A stretch of DNA of 36,745 bases from the NCBI GenBank assembly GCA_020053595.1, contig JAGVMV010000042.1, positions 1 through 36,745 of the forward strand, given 5' to 3'. The notes under the pieces were generated by a model that saw only the letters and a program-made list of their open reading frames with translations, did not search any database and had not been told where the DNA came from. Positions 24,546 through 32,263 of the stretch are shown here, in pieces. The stretch is from Thermoleophilia bacterium (GTDB lineage: Bacteria; Actinomycetota; Thermoleophilia; BMS3ABIN01). A program made the translations under genes and the position numbers. The stretch's first letter is position 1. Each line of letters opens with the position of its first letter.

Positions 24546-24574
24546 ACCGTACGATAGATTAAAATAAATGTCAA
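24546..24574 (-). promoter_or_regulatory. Candidate promoter of the precursor gene
   Basis: A perfect TTGACA (24574-24569), a 17-base spacer and TACGGT (24551-24546, TAnnnT form) begin six bases after the radical SAM stop codon. The predicted transcript would have a leader of about 70 bases before the ATG at 24467. The surrounding DNA is AT-rich, unlike the coding regions. Confidence 0.5.
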
Positions 24575-24579
24575 GTGTT

Positions 24580-25662
24580 TTATTCATTTTCCGTGGAAAT
24601 CGCTTTTTTGCCCCTTTCACGCCTGATTTCGCTTAATAAAGTGCTCATTCGGTGGCTTTCGGACGGACATTCCAGGTGGTCACCGGTTTCCATGTATGCC
24701 AGTCCCGCGCAACGGACACAGCTTTCATAGGTCTCACAGCCGTTGCATTTTTTCAGATCTGCAAATTTCATTCCTCTGAAGCGGTTCATGTCTTCGCCAT
24801 ACCAGATCGATTTCAGGTCCTGCTGTTTCAGATTGCCACAACTGTGTTGCCAGATGGCGCACGGGACGACATCTCCCCTGGCTGTGACGGTGAAGCGCTT
24901 TTTCGCGGAGGTGCAGAGTACCCTGCGATCGGGACGATTGTTGTCCTTGACCAGGTCTTCGACCTCCTTGTCGGGTACGCGGCCCCAGCCTTCAGATATC
25001 ATGTATTCTCGATATTCGTCATCATTCATCCGATGCGATGTGTTTTCGTCAGATCCGAAGATACCGGGCATGATCACCGGATCGGCGGAAAGCCAGGCTC
25101 CCAGGTCGGCTACTATCTTTCTGATCGACTGCACCTGATCCCTGTTCTCGGACATGACCGTAGTTTTTACGCCCACTTTGATGTCACGATCGCGGAGCAG
25201 TTCTATCGCCGTTATCGTTTTTTTGAACGATCCTGGAACTCCGGTGATGCGGTCATGTACCTCAGCGCTGGCCCCATACAGGCTGATCTCCACTTTGGTG
25301 GGGTGAAGATCCTGAATCGCGTCGGCCATTGGCGCATCGATCCGCGTTCCGTTGGTCTGAAGTCCAAAGAAGACTCCACGCTTGAACGCATATCGGGCAA
25401 TTTCCAGGAAATCGTGGCGCAGTAGAATTTCCCCACCGGTGAAGGCCGCAAAATATGCGCCCAGATCGACCGCCTGGTCTATACATGATCGCCACTGCTC
25501 AGCAGAAAGCTCGTCGCTGCTTCCCTGGCAATTTTCAAGGTAACAGTGGCAGCAACGTAGATTGCAGGCATACGTCAGTTCGAACGTTGCCGTCAGCGGG
25601 ATAAGTTCGCCGCTCTGCTTACGCTCCTCCATGAAATCAATAAGTGATTTTTTGTCAACCAA
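24580..25662 (-). CDS. Radical SAM/SPASM peptide-modifying enzyme
   Basis: 360 aa. Cys33, Cys37 and Cys40 (ACNLRCCHC) bind the S-adenosylmethionine cluster; FTGGE, LQTNGT and ISLYGA follow, as in radical SAM barrels. From about residue 250 a SPASM region holds many cysteines (LCTSA, PCAIW, HSCGN, CNGCETYESCVRC, LECPS), enough for two auxiliary [4Fe-4S] clusters. SPASM enzymes of this size modify ribosomal peptides, for example by thioether, C-C or epimer formation; the chemistry here is unknown. The frame is open to ATG 25701, but that ATG has no ribosome site. TTG 25662 has CAGGAG 6 bases upstream and starts just after the PqqD-like stop, so it is preferred. Third gene of the cluster. Confidence 0.92.
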   Translation of the reverse strand: MVDKKSLIDFMEERKQSGELIPLTATFELTYACNLRCCHCYLENCQGSSDELSAEQWRSCIDQAVDLGAYFAAFTGGEILLRHDFLEIARYAFKRGVFFGLQTNGTRIDAPMADAIQDLHPTKVEISLYGASAEVHDRITGVPGSFKKTITAIELLRDRDIKVGVKTTVMSENRDQVQSIRKIVADLGAWLSADPVIMPGIFGSDENTSHRMNDDEYREYMISEGWGRVPDKEVEDLVKDNNRPDRRVLCTSAKKRFTVTARGDVVPCAIWQHSCGNLKQQDLKSIWYGEDMNRFRGMKFADLKKCNGCETYESCVRCAGLAYMETGDHLECPSESHRMSTLLSEIRRERGKKAISTENE

Positions 25663-25675
25663 AAAATGCTCCTGC

Positions 25676-25957
25676 CTATTGTTCTTTAATAGCGCCAACA
25701 TCGATCAATTTTGCCAGGAACGACGTAAGATCTTTTTGCGCAACCGCCTCATCTACGTCATATTCAGCCGCGATTTTCGCAGTCATCGCATCGATGCTTG
25801 TCGGTTCAGCGCAAAGCTTCCAGATGAAGCAGCCCAGCTCATCCAGTTCGTGTACGGTTCCCTCGGCGGGGGTAAAAATTACCAGTTGGCCATTAACATC
25901 CCTGGAAACAGCGTCGCCGGATTGTTCCACTATTGTTGCCGGTCCTATGTTGCCCAT
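25676..25957 (-). CDS. PqqD-like RiPP recognition element protein
   Basis: 93 aa. The PqqD family pattern is complete: an N-terminal strand region (NGQLVIFTPAEGTVHELDELGCFIWKLC, about 22-49) followed by three helices (SIDAMTAKIAAEYDVDEAVAQKDLTSFLAKLIDVGAI). In the family this small winged-helix fold binds the leader of a precursor peptide and presents it to the radical SAM enzyme. GGGGAG lies just before the ATG. It overlaps the end of the kinase-like gene by 13 bases and stops just before the radical SAM start, so the three genes are tightly coupled. Confidence 0.9.
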   Translation of the reverse strand: MGNIGPATIVEQSGDAVSRDVNGQLVIFTPAEGTVHELDELGCFIWKLCAEPTSIDAMTAKIAAEYDVDEAVAQKDLTSFLAKLIDVGAIKEQ

Positions 25958-26850
25958 GCACTCCCCTCGTCCTTGTCAATTTGAAAAATCTGTTCCCACG
26001 GCGGCTCGTCGAGTACATATGCCAACGAGTAGCAGGGCACTTCAGATGCCAGAATGGATGCCTCTCGCATTAAGATGGTGAGGCTTTCATGATCATATTC
26101 ATTGATTGATTGCAGGGCTGAATTCTTAATCTCATTGGCGGGAACGACCGAGCTCATCAGTGAAGCGAGCGCCAGGGCCGTATCCAGCCTGTGCCAGCCG
26201 GTCTCGTCTTCTCGCGAGAGAAAATAAATAGCTTCCAGGGGGGTGCTTGAATTTGAAAGTCTGGACCTGGGGATGTCACCGCCGAGCGGCGATGCATGAG
26301 CCAGCCAGCCGGATTCATCACGGGAGAGAGGGACCATATCGTCCCCGAGCAACGCAAACGAACCGTCCTCGAGGAGCAGCCGCGCCGCTGTCGATTTTCC
26401 GACACCACTCTTGCCGGCAAAGAGCAAAGCATGACCATCCCTGACGGCGCCACAGGCGTGTATCAAACAAACATGGGCGCGACCCTGGGCTTTCAGTTGC
26501 TGCAAATAGAAGGATAGAAGAGTATTTAGGAGCATGGGGTAGAGAACAGCGTCATCATTTATTTTGTACTCACTGCTCTGGCAGGCTCTCGCCTGTAGTA
26601 AAAGCTCGCCATCATTAAGCTTGTGGTGGAGCAGAACTTTAAGTCCCCGGGTTGGTGAAATCACGACGGAATCTTCGGGAATGACTTCTGGAAGGCTTGA
26701 ATCTCGGACGAACTCAACTCTTAGCAGGGTGTCATCACCATGCCCGCCCTTGAACGCCGCCAACTCTCTGTCCAGATAGGAGTACAGGCCTCTGTCTTCA
26801 CAATGTATGGCTGGAAAAAAACCAGCGACTTCTATATAGAGCGAATACAA
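25945..26850 (-). CDS. HPr-kinase-like ATPase of a peptide-maturation cluster
   Basis: About 301 aa. The C-terminal half has the HprK/P-type ATP site: LIHACGAV, then Walker A LLFAGKSGVGKSTAARLL (about 142-159) and the acidic strand ALLGDDMVPL (about 166-175). The N-terminal half is unlike HPr kinase and has no named domain I recognise. Related kinase-like proteins occur with PqqD-like and radical SAM genes (for example ScmC of SynChlorMet cassettes) and with some lasso-peptide clusters, where certain members phosphorylate the precursor. Whether this one is a kinase is not shown. The frame opens at TTG 26865, but TTG 26850 has CAGGAG 6 bases upstream and is chosen. First gene of the cluster. 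Confidence 0.85.
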   Translation of the reverse strand: MYSLYIEVAGFFPAIHCEDRGLYSYLDRELAAFKGGHGDDTLLRVEFVRDSSLPEVIPEDSVVISPTRGLKVLLHHKLNDGELLLQARACQSSEYKINDDAVLYPMLLNTLLSFYLQQLKAQGRAHVCLIHACGAVRDGHALLFAGKSGVGKSTAARLLLEDGSFALLGDDMVPLSRDESGWLAHASPLGGDIPRSRLSNSSTPLEAIYFLSREDETGWHRLDTALALASLMSSVVPANEIKNSALQSINEYDHESLTILMREASILASEVPCYSLAYVLDEPPWEQIFQIDKDEGSAWAT

Positions 26851-26917
26851 TACCGACTCCTGCAACTGGCCGATCGTTTTCAGAGCCCTAGGATCAGCCG
26901 TATCCCACCGCCCCGGT

Positions 26918-26946
26918 AGTATACCTTGAAAAGGTGACTAAGTAAA
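26918..26946 (-). promoter_or_regulatory. Candidate promoter of the peptide-maturation cluster
   Basis: TTTACT (26946-26941), a 17-base spacer and TATACT (26923-26918) lie about 70 bases before the kinase-like gene. The -10 matches five of six consensus bases. The 193-bp gap upstream of the cluster shows nothing else I can support. Confidence 0.45.
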
Positions 26947-27058
26947 TAATCCATAGAAAAGATATCAGGATTTGCCTGCCGACTTCCCGAAAGGCTTCCG
27001 GATCAGCGCCTGGGAACACGGCACATCTATTTGAGTAGCAGCAGGACGATGTTTCGAG

Positions 27059-27739
27059 TCAGGTTATGGAGGAATCGGGTTCGAGGAGTGCATGCTTCGC
27101 CTGTTGCCGCTTGTCGATATTGGAGACTATCCACATCCCCAGCGCCGCAGTGACGATAAGTGAGCCGTTCGCGAGCACGGTGAAAACGGTTTCCTGTTCG
27201 TGCTTTTCCAGAATTATCATGGTAATCGCCACACCGGTGAGGATAGCCGAGGCCACCGTGAATATCCACCAGAGAAGTATGTAAGGCGGACTGTGAGACT
27301 GGCGCCAGGAGGTGGGGTCGGCGGCATCAGCATCCGGGTCGCTCCCTTTCCAGATCTCCCGGGCGATGAAATAAGGCAGAACGAAATTGAGCGGCGGCAG
27401 CAGGTAGCCTACCAGTGCCCACGTTGGCGAAAACTTCAGCCCTTTATTGGAAAAGGTGATCAGATTCTTGTAAGCGCGGAAAAACCACAGGGCGAATGTT
27501 ATTGCGACTACAAGGTATATATATTGCGTCACCTGGCTGAGCATTCCATATCCGGTGGACCCTCCAGACCTGGTCTGCGTTACCGGAACCTTGCCGTTGG
27601 ATACGATCATCGCCGATTCAATCGTGTTGAATACAAGGGTCAGAAACAGTGCTACGAGGACTGCCTTCGTCTTGCGGCCACCGGTTTCAAAAACCGATGG
27701 CGCTTTTAACGGTTTACTGCTTTTTTCCTTCCTGACCAT
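27059..27739 (-). CDS. DUF4328 membrane protein
   Basis: About 226 aa with four or five membrane spans (about 25-47, 66-86, 105-130, 155-180, 186-206). The DUF4328 signature is present: WFFRAYKNLITFSNKGLKFSPTWALVGYLLPPLNFVLPYFIAREIWKGS. DUF4328 proteins are integral membrane proteins of unknown function, common in actinobacteria. The frame extends to GTG 27844, which would add a polar 35-residue N-terminus and run into the leader region of the divergent por operon. ATG 27739 fits the family start better, but neither has a good ribosome site, so the start is uncertain. Confidence 0.78.
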   Translation of the reverse strand: MVRKEKSSKPLKAPSVFETGGRKTKAVLVALFLTLVFNTIESAMIVSNGKVPVTQTRSGGSTGYGMLSQVTQYIYLVVAITFALWFFRAYKNLITFSNKGLKFSPTWALVGYLLPPLNFVLPYFIAREIWKGSDPDADAADPTSWRQSHSPPYILLWWIFTVASAILTGVAITMIILEKHEQETVFTVLANGSLIVTAALGMWIVSNIDKRQQAKHALLEPDSSIT

Positions 27740-27807
27740 AAGGTATTCTTGCCCAGTTGGCCCTGATAACAAACTGGCATCTGCTACAAATCCCCGTAAA
27801 TCCCTGC

Positions 27808-27813
27808 TAGAAT
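27808..27813 (+). promoter_or_regulatory. Possible -10 box for the por operon
   Basis: TAGAAT lies about 150 bases before porG; the matching -35 (TACAAA, 17 bases upstream) is poor. If used, the transcript would carry a leader of about 145 bases that includes the hairpin structures at 27865-27946. Confidence 0.25.
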
Positions 27814-27864
27814 AGTTCGGTCGTCGATTGGTGAGTAATTTCACAAACTCATCCGCGACACACT

Positions 27865-27946
27865 GGTGCCCGTAGAAGGTTTTTCCTTCACGCTGGAAAG
27901 GCGCACCTTCTCCGCATAACCGTCCCGGCTCATGGCCGGGCTTTTT
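27865..27946 (+). promoter_or_regulatory. Structured leader with internal terminator before porG
   Basis: GGTGC (27865-27869) pairs with GCACC (27903-27907). Inside this, GAAGG (27875-27879) pairs with CCTTC (27885-27889) around a T5 loop. A second CCTTC at 27906-27910 could pair with the same GAAGG, giving two exclusive folds. Then CCCGGC/GCCGGG (27924-27929 with 27935-27940) plus CTTTTT (27941-27946) makes a Rho-independent terminator upstream of the operon, 20 bases before porG. No plus-strand gene ends here, so the terminator is probably an attenuator. I do not recognise a known riboswitch. Confidence 0.5.
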
Positions 27947-27966
27947 GACCCCTTGAGGAGGTTGAA

Positions 27967-28539
27967 ATGCAACAGATAACCGAGATTCGCTGGCACGCCC
28001 GGGGCGGCCAGGGGGCTGTTACCGCGGCCAAGATGGTGGCCGAGGTGGCCCTGAGCCAGGACAAATATTTCCAGGCTTTCCCCGAGTATGGCCCGGAGCG
28101 GTCGGGAGCGCCTATCGTGGCCTTTACCCGGATCTCCGATGAGCCCATCCAGATCTACAGCGCCATCGAGCATCCGGACTATGTTCTGGTGCTGGACCCG
28201 ACGCTGCTGGACGTGGTCGATGTGACCGCCGGCACCAGCGAAGGCGCCGTAGTCATCGTCAACTCCGAGGGCGCCTGCTCCGAACTGGCCGGGCGTTCCG
28301 AGATGGCAGGCAGGAAAGTCTACACGGTCCCGGCCACAAAGATTGCCCTGGAAACGATCAAGCGGGCGATTCCCAACACGCCGTTGATCGGCGCGCTCGC
28401 CAAGGTGAGCGGATTGTTCTCCCTGGAGGGCATCCTGGAGGAAGTCCAGACATCGCTTTCCAAGAAATTCAACGATGGTGTAGTCAACGCCAACCTCGAG
28501 GCAGTCAATCGTGGCTACGAGGAGGTGTCGGACGAATGA
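27967..28539 (+). CDS. porG: 2-oxoacid:ferredoxin oxidoreductase, gamma subunit (probable pyruvate synthase)
   Basis: 190 aa, normal for PorG/PorC. The fold signature opens the protein: ITEIRWHARGGQGAVTAAKMVAEVAL, with the GGQG loop, followed by FPEYGPERSGAPIVAF. This subunit helps bind the coenzyme A side of the reaction, pyruvate + CoA + 2 oxidised ferredoxin to acetyl-CoA + CO2 + 2 reduced ferredoxin. GAGGAGG lies 6 bases before the ATG. First gene of a four-gene operon in the order gamma-delta-alpha-beta, typical of the split archaeal-type enzymes. The pyruvate assignment rests on subunit layout; valerate-type oxoacids cannot be excluded. Confidence 0.92.
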   Translation: MQQITEIRWHARGGQGAVTAAKMVAEVALSQDKYFQAFPEYGPERSGAPIVAFTRISDEPIQIYSAIEHPDYVLVLDPTLLDVVDVTAGTSEGAVVIVNSEGACSELAGRSEMAGRKVYTVPATKIALETIKRAIPNTPLIGALAKVSGLFSLEGILEEVQTSLSKKFNDGVVNANLEAVNRGYEEVSDE

Positions 28540-28883
28540 GCAAGACCAAGCCCAGGAAAGAGAAGTGGAACATCAGCGATATCCAGAAATGGGGACCCGG
28601 CAGGCACGAGATGGGAGCCACCATCCCCGAGTCCGGCAACGCCGACGATTACGAGACCGGCGGCTGGCGCTCCGAGCGCCCGCTGCGCGACCGGGAAAAG
28701 TGCAACGACTGCATGATCTGTTTCTTCGCCTGCCCGGACTCTTCCATCAGGGTGGAGAACGACAAGATGGTGGACATCGACCTCGAACACTGCAAGGGTT
28801 GCGGTATCTGCGCCCAGGTCTGCCCCCGTGACGCCATCGAGATGCTGAACGAGATCAAGGCATGCAAACTGGAGGAAAAATAA
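28536..28883 (+). CDS. porD: 2-oxoacid:ferredoxin oxidoreductase, delta (ferredoxin) subunit
   Basis: 115 aa. Two full [4Fe-4S] motifs CxxCxxCxxxCP are present: CNDCMICFFACPD (about 57-69) and CKGCGICAQVCPRD (about 88-101). They pass electrons from the catalytic subunits to ferredoxin. An N-terminal extension of about 50 residues precedes them, as usual for PorD. The ATG overlaps the porG stop by 4 bases (ATGA). Confidence 0.93.
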   Translation: MSKTKPRKEKWNISDIQKWGPGRHEMGATIPESGNADDYETGGWRSERPLRDREKCNDCMICFFACPDSSIRVENDKMVDIDLEHCKGCGICAQVCPRDAIEMLNEIKACKLEEK

Positions 28884-30067
28884 TGGCCCGTAAAGCAATC
28901 ACCGGGAACGGCGCCATCGCCCTCGCCCTGAAGCAGGTCGAGCCGGACGTCATGGCCGCTTACCCGATCACACCCCAGACCGAGATCGCCCAGAACTACG
29001 CCCAGTACGTGGCCAACGGCGACGTGGTCACCGAGTACATCGCCGTGGAGAGCGAGCACAGCGCCATGAGCGCCGCCATCGGCTCGGCCGCGGCCGGCGC
29101 GCGCACAATCACCGCCACCTCCTCCCAGGGCTTCGCGCTCATGTGGGAGATGCTCTTCATCGCCGCCTCACTGCGGCTGCCGATCACCATGCCGGTAATC
29201 ACCCGGGCGCTTTCCGGCCCGATCAACATCCACTGCGACCATTCCGATTCCATGGGCGGCCGTGATTGTGGCTGGATCCAGCTCTACGGCGAGGACGCCC
29301 AGGAGGGCTACGACAACGCTATCCAGGCCTTCCGCATCGCCGAGCACATGGACGTGAGGCTGCCGGTGATGACGATGATCGACGGCTTCATCATCAGTGG
29401 CGCCATCGGCCCGGTTGAGACGCTCGACGACGAGCAGGTCAAGGAATTCGTCGGCGATTACGTGGCAGTGAACTCGCTGCTCAACGTCGAAAAACCGGTG
29501 ACCGTCGGTGCCTTTGACAGTCTCGGCGGCTGGTATTTCGAGCACAAGATCGCCCAGAACCGGGCCATGGAGAACGCCATGGACGTGATCGAGGAAGTCG
29601 GCCGCGAGTTCGGCGAACTCTTCGGCCGCGAATACGCGCACTTCAAGACCCATGAGGTCGAGGATGCGGATATCGTGCTGGTAGCCATCGGCTCGGCTGC
29701 GGGCAACGTCAAGACTGTCGTCACGAAACTCCGGGCCGAGGGCAGGAAAGTCGGAGTGCTCAAGGTGCGCACCTTCAGACCCTTCCCCACGGAACAGATA
29801 CGCGAAGCGCTTTCGGGGGCGAAGGTCATCGGCGTCATGGACCGTTCCGATTCTTTCGGCGCCCAGGGCGGCCCGCTGTTCACCGAGGTCAGCGCAGCAA
29901 TGTACGGTGGGGAGTCGCATCCACAGATATATAACTTCATCTACGGCCTCGGCGGCCGGGATATCTTCCCGGACGACATTGAGGGCGCCGTGGAGATGCT
30001 CGAAAAGGCTGCCGCCGGTGATACCCTGGCGCAGCAAAGACATTATCTCAACGTGAGAGAGGGGTGA
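28883..30067 (+). CDS. porA: 2-oxoacid:ferredoxin oxidoreductase, alpha subunit
   Basis: 394 aa. It carries the alpha-subunit signature GNGAIALALKQVEPDVMAAYPITPQTEIAQ at the N-terminus and the EYIAVESEHSAMSAAIGSAAAGARTITATSSQG stretch that contacts the thiamine diphosphate of the beta subunit. A Rossmann-like second half (ADIVLVAIGSAAGNVKTVV, FRPFP) follows. An upstream frame opens at 28862, but ATG 28883 overlaps the porD stop (TAATG) and has GGAGG upstream, so it is preferred. Length agrees with the family. Confidence 0.94.
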   Translation: MARKAITGNGAIALALKQVEPDVMAAYPITPQTEIAQNYAQYVANGDVVTEYIAVESEHSAMSAAIGSAAAGARTITATSSQGFALMWEMLFIAASLRLPITMPVITRALSGPINIHCDHSDSMGGRDCGWIQLYGEDAQEGYDNAIQAFRIAEHMDVRLPVMTMIDGFIISGAIGPVETLDDEQVKEFVGDYVAVNSLLNVEKPVTVGAFDSLGGWYFEHKIAQNRAMENAMDVIEEVGREFGELFGREYAHFKTHEVEDADIVLVAIGSAAGNVKTVVTKLRAEGRKVGVLKVRTFRPFPTEQIREALSGAKVIGVMDRSDSFGAQGGPLFTEVSAAMYGGESHPQIYNFIYGLGGRDIFPDDIEGAVEMLEKAAAGDTLAQQRHYLNVREG

Positions 30068-30073
30068 TTCCAG

Positions 30074-31006
30074 TTGGCGAAGCCCAAGGAAATAGCGAAT
30101 AAACCCGAAAGACTGACCGGCGGGCACAGGTTGTGCGCCGGCTGCGGTGCCCCTGTCGCCGTGCGCCAGGTCATGGGCGTCTGCCCCGGGCCGGCGGTGG
30201 TCAGCGTATCTACCGGCTGCCTCGAGGTGTCGACGACCATCTACCCTTACACGGCCTGGAAGGACTCGATGATCCACTCGGCGTTCGAGAATGCCGGCGC
30301 CACCATCAGCGGCGTCGAGACCGCCTACAATTCACTCAAGAAGCAGGGCAAGATCAAGGACGACATGTACTTCGTCGCCTTCGGCGGCGACGGCGGCACA
30401 TACGACATCGGCCTGCAGTCGCTGTCCGGCGCGGTCGAGCGCGGCCACAATTTCGTTTTCGTCTGCTACGACAATGGCGCCTACATGAACACCGGCTTCC
30501 AGCGTTCCAGCGCCACACCGCAAGGCGCCTGGACGACCACCAGCCCGGTAGGCAAGGAGTCGGCCGGCAAGCAGCAGAACCGCAAGGACCTGACGGCCAT
30601 ACTGGTGGCGCACGATATCCCATATGCCGCCACGGCTTCACCGCATAACTTCAAAGACCTGATGAGCAAGGCGGAGAAGGCCTTCGCCACACCAGGTCCG
30701 GCGTTCATCAATGTCATCTCGCCCTGCCCCCGCGGCTGGCGGACCCCCGGCGACCAGACGATTGCGCTGGCCAAAGAGGCTGTGCAGTCGTGCTACTGGC
30801 CGCTGTACGAGGTCGAGAACGGCAAGTACAAGATCAACTACAAGCCCAAAGGCGACAAGAAGACGCCGGTGGCCGACTGGCTGAAGAAGCAGGGGCGCTT
30901 CGCGCATCTGTTCAAGCCGGGTAACGAAGCGGTGCTGGCCGATATCCAGGACTATATAGACCGCAAGTGGGAAGAGCTGCTGAAAAAAGAGGAATGTTTG
31001 GCTTAA
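30074..31006 (+). CDS. porB: 2-oxoacid:ferredoxin oxidoreductase, beta subunit (thiamine diphosphate)
   Basis: 310 aa. Cys21, Cys24, Cys49 and Cys218 match the single [4Fe-4S] ligand set of PorB. The thiamine diphosphate motif starts GGDGGTYDIG (104-113) and ends YDNGAYMNTG (132-141). YPYTAWKDSMIHSAFENAGATISGVE is typical of pyruvate enzymes. The start is TTG at 30074, with GAGGGGTGA 6 bases upstream. Last gene of the operon and followed by a perfect terminator. Together the four products make a low-potential CO2/acetyl-CoA enzyme usual in anaerobes. Confidence 0.94.
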   Translation: MAKPKEIANKPERLTGGHRLCAGCGAPVAVRQVMGVCPGPAVVSVSTGCLEVSTTIYPYTAWKDSMIHSAFENAGATISGVETAYNSLKKQGKIKDDMYFVAFGGDGGTYDIGLQSLSGAVERGHNFVFVCYDNGAYMNTGFQRSSATPQGAWTTTSPVGKESAGKQQNRKDLTAILVAHDIPYAATASPHNFKDLMSKAEKAFATPGPAFINVISPCPRGWRTPGDQTIALAKEAVQSCYWPLYEVENGKYKINYKPKGDKKTPVADWLKKQGRFAHLFKPGNEAVLADIQDYIDRKWEELLKKEECLA

Positions 31007-31039
31007 AAGGAACCGATCCAGGACGATATTGACACTCTC

Positions 31040-31070
31040 AGGAGCGGTTTTCGAACCGCTCCTGTTTTTT
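31040..31070 (+). terminator. Terminator of the por operon
   Basis: A perfect 10-bp stem (AGGAGCGGTT/AACCGCTCCT) with a TTCG loop, followed by G and six T residues, 33 bases after the porB stop codon. Confidence 0.93.
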
Positions 31071-31078
31071 GTGGAAAA

Positions 31079-32263
31079 TTACCGTGGGTATTTTTGATCC
31101 AGCAGACGCGCAAGGTCTGGCAGGGAGATCGCCTGAATATCATCGCTCATGGGATAGGCTTCTGTTCCCGGGTAAACGACAAACTTCCGGGCCGGGTCCA
31201 GGTCGGCGCATGCTGAATGGAACCCGCGCTCCACGCGCGGCGCCAGGCTTCGCTTGACCTCAATAGCCCACAGCCGCCCATCGGGGAAGTTCAGTAAAAG
31301 GTCGACCTCCGCCCCGCCTCCGGTGCGGTAAAAATACCCCTGCGTCCCTTCGGGTGAAACCGCAAGCAGGTTTTCAATGACGAACCCTTCCCAGCTTGCC
31401 CCCACCACCGGATGTGACAGCAGAGCTTCCTTGTCGCTGACTCCCAGCAGGGCATGGACAAGGCCGCTGTCGCGAACATACACTTTGGGGGATTTCACCA
31501 GCCGTTTGCCTATGTTATTGCGCCAGGAAGGCAATCTGCGTACGAGCAGCAGATCGACTAGCAGATCGATATAAGATGCGGCGGTCTTGACATCCACCCC
31601 AAGGTTGCGGGCCAGTTGGGCAGTGTTGAGCAGCCCGCCCTGGCCATGGGCGAGCATGATCCAGAAACGGCGCAGCATCTCGGCGGCGATGCGCGGGCCG
31701 AACTGGGGGATGTCCCGTTCCAGATAGGTGCGGATGAAATCCTGCCTCCAGCGCATGCTTTGCAATTTGTCTTGCGCCAGGAAACTCTCGGGGAAGCCGC
31801 CGCGGAGCCAGAGCCGATCCTGCGTGGACGCCGCTTCCTTCCCGCCTGCTTCCAAAACATCAAAGGGAGAAAGCTCCAGATAGCTAACCCGCCCGGCGAG
31901 CGTCTCACCCGACTGTTTAAGCAGGTCCAAAGAGGCCGAACCCAGAAGCAGGTAAAGGCCATCACGCTTTCCGGCACGGCGGGCGCGATCGATCAGGCCG
32001 CGCAGCACGGGAAACAGACCGGGGGCGCGGTGGATTTCATCAAGGATGACCAACCGACCCAGGTGGTCGGCGAGATATAGCTCGGGTTCCGCGAGCCTGG
32101 CGCGGTCCTGCTCGGATTCCAGATCCAGGTAAATCGCGCCCTCCCGCTCACCTAAGGCCAGCGCCAATGTGGTCTTACCCACCTGACGCGGGCCGAGCAA
32201 CACCACTGCGGGGGTTTCCCGCAGGCGCTGTTTCAATATGGGTAGGAGTCGACGCTCTATCAT
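31079..32263 (-). CDS. AAA ATPase with DUF4143 domain
   Basis: 394 aa. Residues 15-150 are an AAA_14 ATPase: Walker A LLGPRQVGKTTLA (about 22-34), Walker B LVILDEIHRAPG (about 70-81), sensor LLLGSASLDLL. Residues 195-365 are DUF4143, with a restriction-endonuclease-like end (FYRTGGGAEVDLLLNF, LWAIEVKRSLAP). This is a widespread family of unknown biological role. The family N-terminus (MIERRLLPIL) supports ATG 32263. AAGG directly precedes the ATG and lies inside an arm of a long inverted repeat. Single gene, convergent with the por operon. Confidence 0.88.
   Translation of the reverse strand: MIERRLLPILKQRLRETPAVVLLGPRQVGKTTLALALGEREGAIYLDLESEQDRARLAEPELYLADHLGRLVILDEIHRAPGLFPVLRGLIDRARRAGKRDGLYLLLGSASLDLLKQSGETLAGRVSYLELSPFDVLEAGGKEAASTQDRLWLRGGFPESFLAQDKLQSMRWRQDFIRTYLERDIPQFGPRIAAEMLRRFWIMLAHGQGGLLNTAQLARNLGVDVKTAASYIDLLVDLLLVRRLPSWRNNIGKRLVKSPKVYVRDSGLVHALLGVSDKEALLSHPVVGASWEGFVIENLLAVSPEGTQGYFYRTGGGAEVDLLLNFPDGRLWAIEVKRSLAPRVERGFHSACADLDPARKFVVYPGTEAYPMSDDIQAISLPDLARLLDQKYPR

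Noticed and set aside
29168-30277. 369-codon ORF antisense to porA and porB
   Set aside because: The plus strand encodes well-known subunits across the whole stretch; the antisense frame is composition-driven.
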